Assembly (NCBI GenBank): GCA_045561735.1
Contig: JBJKXC010000014.1
Location: 1 to 45,747 of the forward strand
DNA: 45,747 nt
Origin: UBA3537 sp045561735
GTDB taxonomy: Bacteria; Bacteroidota; Bacteroidia; Flavobacteriales; Flavobacteriaceae
Reading direction: 5' to 3'
In this document: positions 17,435 through 25,887 of the stretch, piece by piece
Position numbering within the stretch: position 1 is the stretch's first letter
How the letters are laid out: the number at the start of each line of letters is the position of its first letter
Notes under the pieces: generated by a model
Databases searched by the model: none
What the model was told of the DNA's origin: nothing
What the model saw: only the letters and a program-made list of their open reading frames with translations
Made by a program: the position numbers and the translations under genes

Positions 17435-18280
17435 ATGAAATTAAGACAATTAAAATCATACTTTAACGAAGAATTAATCTCTTACCCTTTGTCAGAGCGG
17501 CAAATGTTTTTTCAGAGGATTTGTGAGTCGTACCTGGACCTAAAACCTCATGAATTGGTTTTAAATTATGAAACCGATCTATCAAGTGCCGCGGTCAATT
17601 CTTTAAAATCAGCAATGAATCGCCTTAAAAATCAAGAGCCGCTCCAATACATCACGGGAACCTCCTATTTTTTTGGCTTGGAATTTTCAGTAGGCCCTAG
17701 CGTGTTGATTCCACGTCCCGAAACAGAGGAATTGGTGGCCTGGATATTAACTCATTTTAAGAAAAACGATGCACTTAAAATTCTGGACTTAGGAACGGGC
17801 TCTGGATGTATCGCCATAACCCTAGCCAAACAATTACCCAATGCCCGAGTTTATGCTATGGACACAAGCCTTGAAGCTTTAAAGATGGCTAAAATCAATG
17901 CTAAAAATAATGAAGTTGATGTTGAATTTTTTCACGGCAATATATTAGAATGGAAGTCCCAAAATCAATCTTTTGATTTAATTGTATCCAACCCTCCTTA
18001 TGTCCTGAAAGATGAGCAGTCTAAAATGGCTTCTAATGTCATAGATTATGAACCTCATTTGGCCTTATTTGTTGATGATAATATCCCCTTAATTTTTTAC
18101 AAAGCAATCTATAAAATAGCTTTGGAAAATTTGCAGTCAGAGGGATTTTGTTTTATTGAAATCAATGAGGCTCTAGGCCCAGAAACTCAATTGTTATTTG
18201 AAGGGAACGATTTTCAAAATACAGCCTTAAAAAAAGATACTTTTGGTAAAGATCGTATGTTGAAAACTCAAAAAAAGTAA
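17435..18280 (+). CDS. prmC: Peptide chain release factor N5-glutamine methyltransferase
   Basis: PrmC (HemK) methylates the glutamine of the GGQ motif in release factors RF1 and RF2 and so speeds termination. The protein has 281 residues: an N-terminal helical domain (about 1-80), the LIPRPETEEL motif (91-100), the SAM loop ILDLGTGSGCIAITLA (116-131) and the substrate motif NPPYV (186-190). These together are diagnostic. It is divergent from ribD, with a full promoter upstream, and ligA starts 72 bases after its stop on the same strand. Confidence 0.96.
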   Translation: MKLRQLKSYFNEELISYPLSERQMFFQRICESYLDLKPHELVLNYETDLSSAAVNSLKSAMNRLKNQEPLQYITGTSYFFGLEFSVGPSVLIPRPETEELVAWILTHFKKNDALKILDLGTGSGCIAITLAKQLPNARVYAMDTSLEALKMAKINAKNNEVDVEFFHGNILEWKSQNQSFDLIVSNPPYVLKDEQSKMASNVIDYEPHLALFVDDNIPLIFYKAIYKIALENLQSEGFCFIEINEALGPETQLLFEGNDFQNTALKKDTFGKDRMLKTQKK

Positions 18281-18352
18281 GCCTTTTTTCTCAGCTTTTC
18301 ATGCTATAATTTAGTATTTTAGTAGTTGGTTAATGCTAGTGATTTTTATAAA

Positions 18353-20344
18353 ATGTCGGATCAAGAACTAATAACGCAACTTCGAAAAGAATTAAGACAA
18401 CACAATTACAATTATTATGTGTTGGACCAACCAATTATTTCCGATTTTGAGTTTGACTTGAAGTTAAAACAGCTTCAAGATTTAGAATTGCAATACCCAG
18501 AAATGCAGGATCCTAATTCACCAACTTTTCGGGTAGGTGGAGCGGTCACCAAAAACTTTAAATCCGTTTTGCATGCCCAGCAGATGTATTCGTTGGACAA
18601 CTCTTATTCCAAATCCGACTTATTTGACTGGGAAAATCGAATTAAAAAATTAGTAGATGGCCCAATTGCGTATACTTGCGAATTAAAATATGATGGTGTC
18701 TCCATTAGTATTACCTATAAGGATGGCATGCTTTTTCAAGCCGTAACGAGAGGGGATGGTACTCAAGGGGATGACGTTACAGCCAACGTGAAAACCATTA
18801 AATCTGTTCCCTTAAAACTTCAGGGAGATTATCCAGATTTTTTTGAAATTAGAGGAGAGATTATTCTTCCTTTTAAGGGCTTTAAGTCCATTAATGAATC
18901 TCGTATTCTTAATGGGGAAGAGCCCTTTAAAAATCCAAGGAATACTGCTTCTGGGAGTTTAAAACTTCAAAATAGTAGTGAAGTCGCCAAACGTCCTTTA
19001 GAATGTCTTTTATATAGTGTCACAGGAGAAAATACAGGCATTATTTCACAGTTTGATAACTTGACAAAAGCACGATCTTGGGGCTTTAAAGTTCCAAAAG
19101 AAGCCCAGTGTTTGGACTCGATAGATGGGGTTTTGAAATTTATAGAATATTGGGACAGCGCACGCCATGGTTTACCTTATGAAATTGATGGTATTGTGAT
19201 TAAAGTAAATAACCTTCACCAGCAAGCTGAATTGGGCTTTACGGCCAAAGCACCGCGTTGGGCTATGGCTTACAAATTTAAAGCTGAGCAAGTTTCTACA
19301 AAATTGAATTATATTTCATATCAAGTGGGTCGTACAGGTGCCATAACTCCGGTTGCAAATTTAGAACCCATAGTTCTTGCGGGCACTGTGGTAAAGCGTG
19401 CTTCTTTACATAATGCCGACCAGATAGCAAAATTAGACGTTCGTATTGGCGACACTGTTTTTGTTGAAAAAGGTGGTGAAATAATTCCAAAAATAATGGC
19501 CGTTGATCTTTCCAAGCGTTCAAATTATTCCACTACAACACAATATATTTCTGAATGTCCAGAGTGTGAAACCCCATTGACAAGAAAAAGCGGTGAGGCG
19601 CAACACTATTGCTTAAACTCATTGGGATGTCCTCCTCAAATTATTGGTCGTATTCAGCATTATATTTCCAGAAAAGCTTTGGATATTGAGGGCTTGGGTG
19701 GAGAAACCGTGGCTTTGTTGGTTAAGGCATCACTTATTCAAGATCCTGCGGACTTGTACACACTTAAAATTGAAGATATTTTGCCTTTAGATCGCATGGC
19801 ACAAAAGAGTGCGGAAAACTTGATTTTAGGAATTGAAGCCTCCAAGCAAATCCCTTTTGAGCGCGTATTATTTGGTTTAGGAATTCGCTACGTTGGTGAA
19901 ACTGTGGCAAAAACATTAGCGAAACATTACAAAAGTATTTCTGCGTTATCTGAGGCCACAATTGAAAATCTTGAGGCTATTGATGAAATTGGAATTAAAA
20001 TTGCCAAAAGTGTCTATGCCTTTTTTCGCAACGATAACAGCATTCGATTGGTTTCGCGTTTGTATAGTTATGGCCTACAGTTGGAGCTTTCGAATGCGGA
20101 ACTGTCCAATCAAACTTCGATTCTAGCAGGCGACCGCATTGTAGTTTCTGGCATTTTTGAAAAGGTCAGTCGTAACGAGCTTAAAAAACTTATTGATGCC
20201 AATGGCGGTAAGGTTGTGAATTCTATTTCTGCCAAAACCACCTATTTGGTGGCAGGCGCTAATATGGGACCCAGCAAACGACAGAAAGCGGAGGATTTGG
20301 GCATTCCTATTTTGACAGAACAATCATTTTTGGATAAGCTTTAA
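18353..20344 (+). CDS. ligA: NAD-dependent DNA ligase LigA
   Basis: LigA seals nicks in replication and repair using NAD+. From the ATG at 18353 (MSDQELI) it has 663 residues, matching the family; a TTG nine codons upstream is unneeded. Domain Ia covers about 1-70, and the adenylation site KYDG gives Lys112. The OB-fold domain is near 320-400, and the four-Cys zinc finger starts at CPECETPL and closes with HYCLNSLGCP (about 400-425). Helix-hairpin-helix repeats and a C-terminal BRCT domain (about 590-663, GDRIVVSGIFEKVSRNELKKLI) follow. Its TAA overlaps the TAA of the convergent nucleotidase gene by four bases. Confidence 0.97.
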   Translation: MSDQELITQLRKELRQHNYNYYVLDQPIISDFEFDLKLKQLQDLELQYPEMQDPNSPTFRVGGAVTKNFKSVLHAQQMYSLDNSYSKSDLFDWENRIKKLVDGPIAYTCELKYDGVSISITYKDGMLFQAVTRGDGTQGDDVTANVKTIKSVPLKLQGDYPDFFEIRGEIILPFKGFKSINESRILNGEEPFKNPRNTASGSLKLQNSSEVAKRPLECLLYSVTGENTGIISQFDNLTKARSWGFKVPKEAQCLDSIDGVLKFIEYWDSARHGLPYEIDGIVIKVNNLHQQAELGFTAKAPRWAMAYKFKAEQVSTKLNYISYQVGRTGAITPVANLEPIVLAGTVVKRASLHNADQIAKLDVRIGDTVFVEKGGEIIPKIMAVDLSKRSNYSTTTQYISECPECETPLTRKSGEAQHYCLNSLGCPPQIIGRIQHYISRKALDIEGLGGETVALLVKASLIQDPADLYTLKIEDILPLDRMAQKSAENLILGIEASKQIPFERVLFGLGIRYVGETVAKTLAKHYKSISALSEATIENLEAIDEIGIKIAKSVYAFFRNDNSIRLVSRLYSYGLQLELSNAELSNQTSILAGDRIVVSGIFEKVSRNELKKLIDANGGKVVNSISAKTTYLVAGANMGPSKRQKAEDLGIPILTEQSFLDKL

Positions 20345-21249
20345 ACAGAAACCACTTTACTTTTCACACGAATGTTTTTAGATTCAAAATAAAAATCTAC
20401 TTTTCCTAAGTAAAGCCCATAACAACCCACTTGATTTACAAGAACGGTTTTTCCAGCTGCATTGGTCACTTTTGTGGGTTCATTTAGAAAAGTATGGGTG
20501 TGTCCTCCTATGATTAGATCAATATTTTTAGTCGCCCTTGCTAACTTTATATCTGAGATTTTTTGTGGTTTTTCATCATAATGGTAACCTAAATGAGAAA
20601 GGCATATAATTAAATCGCATTTCTCTTCAAGTCTAAGAATGCGACTCATATCTTGTGCAATTTCTATAGGGTTGAGATATTTGGTTTCTTTAAAGGCATT
20701 AGGGTTGACCAAGCCTTTTAATTCAATACCCAAACCAAAAACTCCTATTTTAACACCTTCTTTAAAAAAAACTTTATAGGGTTTTACATGTGTGTTCATG
20801 ATCGTGTTTCGGAAGTCGTAATTAGCAGAAATAAAATCAAATTTCGCATGGGGTAATTGGGCATAAAGCCCGTCAATACCATTATCAAAGTCGTGATTAC
20901 CAATGGTTGCTGCGTCGTAATTTAGCAGGCTCATAAGCTTGAACTCTAAAGCACCTCCAAAGTAATTAAAATATGGAGTACCTTGAAAAATATCCCCAGC
21001 ATCAAATAAAAGCGTGTTGGGATTTTCATTGCGCAGTTTTTGAATAAGCGTTGCTCTTCTTGATATACCTCCTTTGTTCGAGCTATTAACGTCGTTGGGT
21101 CCAAAAGGATCAATGTGGCTGTGCACATCGTTAGTGTGTAAAACCGTAATTTTTATATTTTTATTTTCTGAACATGAAATCGGTAAGCCACTCAACGATA
21201 GCAGGGCAGTAGAAGCTGCGGACTTTTTTATAAATTTTCTCCTTTTCAC
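20341..21249 (-). CDS. 5'-nucleotidase family metallophosphoesterase, catalytic half
   Basis: This is a 302-residue exported phosphoesterase equal to the N-terminal half of UshA-type 5'-nucleotidases. The dimetal motifs are complete: LHTNDVHSH, GDIFQGTPYF, GNHDFDNG and GGHTHTF. The N-terminus MKRRKFIKKSA with a hydrophobic stretch resembles a twin-arginine signal, and GLPISC may be a lipobox, so it could be a Tat-exported lipoprotein. The only reasonable start is a GTG (21249-21247); it overlaps TAAATGTG after the upstream gene's stop, and the ATG there runs straight into TGA. The C-terminal nucleotidase domain is encoded by the preceding gene, so the two proteins probably work together. Confidence 0.88.
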   Translation of the reverse strand: MKRRKFIKKSAASTALLSLSGLPISCSENKNIKITVLHTNDVHSHIDPFGPNDVNSSNKGGISRRATLIQKLRNENPNTLLFDAGDIFQGTPYFNYFGGALEFKLMSLLNYDAATIGNHDFDNGIDGLYAQLPHAKFDFISANYDFRNTIMNTHVKPYKVFFKEGVKIGVFGLGIELKGLVNPNAFKETKYLNPIEIAQDMSRILRLEEKCDLIICLSHLGYHYDEKPQKISDIKLARATKNIDLIIGGHTHTFLNEPTKVTNAAGKTVLVNQVGCYGLYLGKVDFYFESKNIRVKSKVVSV

Positions 21250-21251
21250 AT

Positions 21252-22007
21252 TTATTTGGTATAAATAAAACGCATGTCACGTTTAGGGTTTAAAGTGTCT
21301 TTTGCTTTAAAATAATCAATTAAGATGTTTCTGATTTTGTAATCTATATCATAGACAGCATTGTTTTTTTTAAAAAAATCCATACGGTCACCCCCGTTCA
21401 GTAGATAATCACTCGTTGCAACATTGTAAAAATTACTGAGGCTTAATTTTTTTCCTTGTATTAGAAGTTTTTTAATGATACCTTTTTTTGTGATGTGAAG
21501 TGTCATACCAGAGATGGGATGGGCACGTCCAGCTATTTTAAGATAATCGATCATTTCCAGAATTGCAGATCCCTTCATTTGAACCACAACAACTTGATTT
21601 TCAAAGGGCATTATACGAAATGCAGTTTCTGTTTTGATGGGTCCTTTAGGCAACGCAGCTCTAATACCACCGTGGTTTAACAGTACTAAATCCAGGTTTT
21701 CATTCTGTCTTTTTTTTAGAAGTGGTTCAGTCAATTCAAAAACAGCATCCGCCATCATATTTCCAAGCGCGGTATTCAACGCTCCTTCTGTTTTTGTATG
21801 GGCATTTTCAGAATAGCACAAAATCTCTGCCATCGAGGTATCTAAGCTTTTTTTATAAGGATGTAAAAAATCTTCAATTGTAGGACTGGGTTCCAGTGAA
21901 TTGTCAATTGAAATTAGTTGATAGTTTGCTTCTTTATTGGTTATGATTTGATGACAAGAGAAAAACACTAAAATTAGCGCTGAGAATTTAATGTATTTAA
22001 GAGTCAT
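21252..22007 (-). CDS. 5'-nucleotidase C-terminal domain lipoprotein
   Basis: This is a 251-residue lipoprotein with signal sequence and lipobox LVFFSC (Cys about residue 18). The body matches the UshA/5'-nucleotidase C-terminal domain that binds the nucleotide base: ALGNMMADAVFE, LVLLNHGGIRAALPKGPI, FRIMPFENQVVVVQMKGSAIL and YNVATSDYLLNGGDRM. It has no metallophosphatase motifs. The catalytic half is the next gene, two bases after this stop, so the classic one-chain enzyme is split in two here, with this half translated first. The order is inverted relative to the fused protein. I recall similar pairs in other Flavobacteriaceae. Confidence 0.87.
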   Translation of the reverse strand: MTLKYIKFSALILVFFSCHQIITNKEANYQLISIDNSLEPSPTIEDFLHPYKKSLDTSMAEILCYSENAHTKTEGALNTALGNMMADAVFELTEPLLKKRQNENLDLVLLNHGGIRAALPKGPIKTETAFRIMPFENQVVVVQMKGSAILEMIDYLKIAGRAHPISGMTLHITKKGIIKKLLIQGKKLSLSNFYNVATSDYLLNGGDRMDFFKKNNAVYDIDYKIRNILIDYFKAKDTLNPKRDMRFIYTK

Positions 22008-22013
22008 TTATGT

Positions 22014-22021
22014 TAACTTTG
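22014..22021 (+). promoter_or_regulatory. Probable -7 box for the DUF6913-dapA operon
   Basis: TAACTTTG matches TAnnTTTG, 17 bases before the DUF6913 ATG. It sits in the 31 bp gap between the two divergent genes. Confidence 0.42.
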
Positions 22022-22038
22022 TAGAAGACTAAAGGTAC

Positions 22039-22557
22039 ATGTTTTTTAATCGAATCAAAACGAAATCATCTCAAAGATTTTTGACCGCTGTATTAAATTC
22101 CAGAAAAAAAGAATTTAATTCAGATAAAATCCAATCTGTTGGGATCATTTTTGATTACAATAATTTTCAAGATTATGATTTTTTTAAACTCATGTTTACA
22201 GATTTAGGACTAAACATCAACCGCTTACGTTTTATTGCCATGATTGATTCCGATAAGGACCAGGCCAATAGTTGGGACGCTTTTTACAGCAAAGAAAATT
22301 TTGATTGGTTAGGGCATTGTAAAAACGCGGAGGTCAATGAGTTTATTAATTTTCCGTTTGACTTATTGTTGAGTTATTACAAACCTAATTCCTATGAGCT
22401 TAACATTGTCACAGCCATGTCTAAAGCAAATTTTAAAGTTGGACTTTCGGGTGAGGACAAGCGTTTACACGATTTAATTTTGGAAATTGAACCAAATAAC
22501 ACCTCTACTTTTAAGACAGAACTTATTAAATACCTCAAAACATTAAATAAAATTTAA
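22039..22557 (+). CDS. DUF6913 family protein
   Basis: This is a 172-residue, probably cytoplasmic protein with no signal peptide or membrane helix. It begins with a basic helix (IKTKSSQRFLTAVLNSRKKEF), followed by an alternating beta/alpha pattern: SVGIIFDYNNFQDYDFF, RFIAMIDSD and VGLSGEDKRLHDLILEIEP. I recognise it as DUF6913, which I recall directly before dapA in Flavobacteriaceae; no function is known. Here its TAA is immediately followed by the dapA ATG, so the two are tightly coupled. A role linked to lysine or cell-wall synthesis is only a guess from position. Confidence 0.72.
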   Translation: MFFNRIKTKSSQRFLTAVLNSRKKEFNSDKIQSVGIIFDYNNFQDYDFFKLMFTDLGLNINRLRFIAMIDSDKDQANSWDAFYSKENFDWLGHCKNAEVNEFINFPFDLLLSYYKPNSYELNIVTAMSKANFKVGLSGEDKRLHDLILEIEPNNTSTFKTELIKYLKTLNKI

Positions 22558-23436
22558 ATGAAGACATTGATTGGAATGGGAGTTGCTTTAGTAACACCAT
22601 TTAAACATGATGGAAGCGTTGACCATAAAGCCCTTGCTAGGGTTGTGGAATACAATATCAGTAATGGTACGGATTACTTAGTTATAAGTGGAACCACCGG
22701 TGAGAGTGTAACCATAACAAAAGATGAAAAGGCCGCTATTGTTCAAACCATTATTAAAACCAATGCAGGTCGATTGCCACTTGTTATTGGAATCGGTGGA
22801 AATAATACTGCTGCTGTGATTGATGAACTTCAAAGCACCGATTTGTCTCCGTTTGTAGCAGTGTTATCAGTTTCTCCATATTACAGCAAACCCACACAAG
22901 AAGGCCTTTATCAGCATTTTAAAGCGGTTGCTGATGCATCGTCCATTCCTGTTATTTTATATAATGTTCCAGGACGAACTTCAAAAAACATGGAACCTGA
23001 AACGAGTTTGAGATTGGCAAGAGATGTAAACAATATCATAGCGATAAAAGAAGCTGGTAACAGCCCTGAGCAGTACAAAATACTCATAGAAAATAAGCCC
23101 ACTCATTTTATGGTAATTTCAGGAGATGATGATCTAGTTTTAGATGTAGTGCTACAAGGAGGTTCTGGGGTAATATCTGTCATCGGACAAGCCTTGGTTA
23201 AAGATTTTTCTGAGATGATTCACTTTGGATTGAAAGGTAATCACAATGCCGCCAAGACCATTGAAAAAAAGGTAATGCCTCTAATTGGTCTAATTTTTGA
23301 AGAAAATAATCCTGCAGGCATTAAAGCAGTTCTTCAACAATTGGGCTTATGTGAGGACATTGTTAGGTTACCTTTGGTGGCAGCAACAGATGATTTGAAA
23401 TACAAAATTTCAACAGCGCTGAAAAAACTTAAATAA
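22558..23436 (+). CDS. dapA: 4-hydroxy-tetrahydrodipicolinate synthase
   Basis: DapA condenses pyruvate with aspartate semialdehyde, the first committed step of lysine and diaminopimelate synthesis. The 292-residue TIM barrel carries all key residues: GTTGES (45-50), Tyr107-Tyr109 region SPYYSKP, Tyr135 and Arg140 in LYNVPGR, and Schiff-base Lys164 in AIKEAGN. A related pathway gene, dapF, lies about 12 kb away in this window. The ATG directly abuts the DUF6913 stop. No transcription terminator is evident in the 81 bases before bamD. Confidence 0.97.
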   Translation: MKTLIGMGVALVTPFKHDGSVDHKALARVVEYNISNGTDYLVISGTTGESVTITKDEKAAIVQTIIKTNAGRLPLVIGIGGNNTAAVIDELQSTDLSPFVAVLSVSPYYSKPTQEGLYQHFKAVADASSIPVILYNVPGRTSKNMEPETSLRLARDVNNIIAIKEAGNSPEQYKILIENKPTHFMVISGDDDLVLDVVLQGGSGVISVIGQALVKDFSEMIHFGLKGNHNAAKTIEKKVMPLIGLIFEENNPAGIKAVLQQLGLCEDIVRLPLVAATDDLKYKISTALKKLK

Positions 23437-23489
23437 ATAATTAGCCAAGAGAGGAACTAGTGGGGTTTTTATTATCCGTTTAAAAAATG

Positions 23490-23497
23490 TATTTTTG
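23490..23497 (+). promoter_or_regulatory. Probable -7 box for bamD operon
   Basis: TATTTTTG matches TAnnTTTG, 20 bases before the bamD ATG. No TTG is seen at 17-23 bp upstream. Confidence 0.45.
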
Positions 23498-23517
23498 TTG
23501 CCCATTTTAAACATCCA

Positions 23518-24330
23518 ATGAGAAATTTTTTATTCATTCTACTTCTATTAACATTATTATGTTCATGTAGTGAATACCAACAGGTATTGAAAAATGAAGA
23601 CATCGCTGCTAAATTTAAATTAGGCACGGATTTGTATGAATCAGGAAAATTTGAAAAGGCAAACCGATTATTTTTACAAATTGTACCAAAATATCGTGGT
23701 AAGCCACAGGCAGAGAAGTTGATGTACATGCATTCCAAAGCCTTTTATGAAACTCAAGACTATTACACTGCAAATTATAAATTAGAACAATTTGTGGAGT
23801 CCTATCCAAAAAGCGAACGTGTGGATGAAATTGCCTATTTGGGTGCAAAAAGCTATTACTATTTGTCTCCGGTTTATTCTAGGGATCAAACAGAAACCTA
23901 CGATGCATTAGAAAAGCTTCAATTATTTATAAATAAATACCCAGACTCTAAATATTTTGATGAAGCAAATGCTTTGATTCAAGAGTTGGATTTAAGGCTT
24001 GAAAAAAAGGCCTACGAAATTGCGCTACAGTACAACACCACGGGCCCTTTCCATAGGGATTACAACTCGGCCATCACTGCTTTCGATAATTTTATTGAAA
24101 ATTTTCCAGGCTCTATCTATAGAGAAGATGCTCTCTTTTACAAGTTTGATTCCGCCTACAAATTAGCGGTTAATAGTGTGTTATGGAAACAACAAGAACG
24201 TACGGAAGTGGCATTAAAATTCTATAAAAATTTGATGCGCTATTTCCCTGAGACAAAATACCGGTCCCAAACAACGCTGATGCATGAGACACTTCAAAAC
24301 ATTAAAAATAATTTAACAACAAAAATTTAA
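23518..24330 (+). CDS. bamD: Outer membrane assembly lipoprotein BamD
   Basis: BamD is the essential lipoprotein of the BAM complex that inserts beta-barrel proteins such as the TonB receptor in this window. The protein has 270 residues, with a lipoprotein signal (TLLCSC; acylated Cys15 or Cys17) and a string of TPR-like helices: DLYESGKFEKANRLFLQIV, DYYTANYKLEQFVESYPKSE, YDALEKLQLFINKYPDSKY and YNSAITAFDNFIENFPGS. The SYPKSE, KYPDS and NFPGS repeat ends are typical of the family. It leads the run bamD-rpoZ-coaBC-DUF4835-recN, a gene order I recall as conserved in Bacteroidota. Confidence 0.94.
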   Translation: MRNFLFILLLLTLLCSCSEYQQVLKNEDIAAKFKLGTDLYESGKFEKANRLFLQIVPKYRGKPQAEKLMYMHSKAFYETQDYYTANYKLEQFVESYPKSERVDEIAYLGAKSYYYLSPVYSRDQTETYDALEKLQLFINKYPDSKYFDEANALIQELDLRLEKKAYEIALQYNTTGPFHRDYNSAITAFDNFIENFPGSIYREDALFYKFDSAYKLAVNSVLWKQQERTEVALKFYKNLMRYFPETKYRSQTTLMHETLQNIKNNLTTKI

Positions 24331-24335
24331 ACGCT

Positions 24336-24665
24336 ATGGATTTAAAAAAAGTTAAAGCACCCCTTAGTTCAGTCACCTACAACCGAAATGAAGTTGATGC
24401 ACCGACAGAAAACATCTACGAGGCCATCTCTGCAATTTCCAGACGTGCGGAGCAAATAAACACAGACATTCGCAAAGAGCTTATCGACAAGTTGGAAGAA
24501 TTTGCAACTTACAATGACAGTCTTGAAGAAGTATTCGAAAATAAGGAGCAAATTGAAGTTTCAAAGTTTTACGAACGTTTACCCAAGCCCCATGCGCTGG
24601 CAGTTCAAGAGTGGTTAGAAGGAAAGATTCACCACAGAAATACTTCCGAGGAAGACGCATCATAA
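24336..24665 (+). CDS. rpoZ: DNA-directed RNA polymerase omega subunit (Bacteroidota type)
   Basis: This 109-residue protein is the omega subunit form found in Bacteroidota, longer than the ~90-residue E. coli RpoZ. The core NIYEAISAISRRAEQINTDIRKELIDKLEEF (about 26-56) corresponds to the helix that clamps the beta-prime C-terminus. The acidic tail DSLEEVFENKEQIEVSKFYERLPKP is typical of the phylum. It starts 5 nt after bamD and is followed by coaBC; rpoZ next to coaBC is common across bacteria. No signal peptide or membrane helix is present. Confidence 0.9.
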   Translation: MDLKKVKAPLSSVTYNRNEVDAPTENIYEAISAISRRAEQINTDIRKELIDKLEEFATYNDSLEEVFENKEQIEVSKFYERLPKPHALAVQEWLEGKIHHRNTSEEDAS

Positions 24666-24675
24666 GACTGTCTTT

Positions 24676-25887
24676 ATGTCTATCCTAAGCGGTAAACATA
24701 TTGTCCTTGGGGTTACGGCGGGTATTGCCGCTTATAAAACTGCATTCTTAGTTCGGTTGCTAACCAAAGCTGGTGCAGACGTGCGGGTGGTCATGACCCC
24801 TGCGGCAAAAGAATTTATAACACCACTTACACTCTCAACTCTTTCTAACCATCCTGTAATTTCCAACTTTACAAATGAAGAGGACGAAAATGCAGTTTGG
24901 AACAACCATGTTGAATTAGGTCTTTGGGCCGACTTATTTATCATCGCCCCTGCGACTGCCAACACCCTGTCTAAAATGGTCAGTGGCAACAGTGATAATT
25001 TTTTGATTGCCACCTACCTTTCTGCAAAATGTCCGGTTTATTTCGCTCCAGCTATGGACCTTGACATGTACAAACACCCCACCACACAAACCGCTTTGAA
25101 AACCCTGCAGTCCTATGGTAATATTTTAATCCCATCGGCTTTTGGTGCCTTGGCAAGTGGTCTGGTTGGTATGGGTCGTATGGCTGAACCAGACACAATT
25201 GTGGAGACAATTGAAGCCCATCTTTTAGAAAACCTTCCACTCTATGGAAAAAAAATATTAGTCACCGCAGGCCCGACCTACGAAGCCATTGATCCGGTTC
25301 GCTTCATTGGCAACCACTCTTCTGGGAAAATGGGAATTGAAATAGCTAATAGTGCTGCCAGGCATGGTGCTGAGGTCATTCTAATTACAGGCCCCACCCA
25401 TTACAAGGCTGATAGCAGCCGTGTTTCTACCTTTCCAGTTTTTAGTGCCAAAGAAATGTATGACACTGTTCATCACTATTTTAAACATGTAGATGCCGCA
25501 ATTTTATCAGCAGCAGTAGCAGATTACAGACCAATAAACACATCGCTTTCCAAAATAAAAAAGACGTCCCAATCCTTATCAATAACATTAGAAAAGACGG
25601 AGGATATTTTAGCGTCCTTAGGGGCTCAAAAAACAACACAATTTTTGGTTGGTTTTGCTTTGGAGACTGACTCTGAAACTGAAAATGCCATAAAAAAACT
25701 AAAATCAAAGAATTTAGATTTAATCGTTCTAAATTCCTTAAACGATTTGGGTGCTGGTTTTGGTGTTGCTACCAATAAAATTACTATTATTGATAAAGAA
25801 TTAAAACAAACAGAGTATCCTTTAAAACCTAAGGCTGAAGTTGCCGATGATATTTTATCGGAACTTATAAAAAGAAGCGATGGTTAA
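24676..25887 (+). CDS. coaBC: Bifunctional phosphopantothenoylcysteine synthetase/decarboxylase
   Basis: CoaBC makes 4'-phosphopantetheine from phosphopantothenate and cysteine in coenzyme A synthesis. The 403-residue protein has an FMN-dependent decarboxylase half (about 1-185: VTAGIAAYK, His78 in NNHVELG, PATANT, PAMD) and a synthetase half (about 190-400: VTAGPTYEAIDPVRFIGNHSSG, ILSAAVADYRP, FLVGFALET). In the clamp motif LASGLVGMGRM, Ser161 aligns with the active-site Cys158 of E. coli CoaC (LACGDIGPGRM). I recall serine here in other Bacteroidota, so this is probably a lineage feature and not damage. It overlaps the next gene by 8 nt. coaE lies 5 kb downstream. Confidence 0.95.
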   Translation: MSILSGKHIVLGVTAGIAAYKTAFLVRLLTKAGADVRVVMTPAAKEFITPLTLSTLSNHPVISNFTNEEDENAVWNNHVELGLWADLFIIAPATANTLSKMVSGNSDNFLIATYLSAKCPVYFAPAMDLDMYKHPTTQTALKTLQSYGNILIPSAFGALASGLVGMGRMAEPDTIVETIEAHLLENLPLYGKKILVTAGPTYEAIDPVRFIGNHSSGKMGIEIANSAARHGAEVILITGPTHYKADSSRVSTFPVFSAKEMYDTVHHYFKHVDAAILSAAVADYRPINTSLSKIKKTSQSLSITLEKTEDILASLGAQKTTQFLVGFALETDSETENAIKKLKSKNLDLIVLNSLNDLGAGFGVATNKITIIDKELKQTEYPLKPKAEVADDILSELIKRSDG

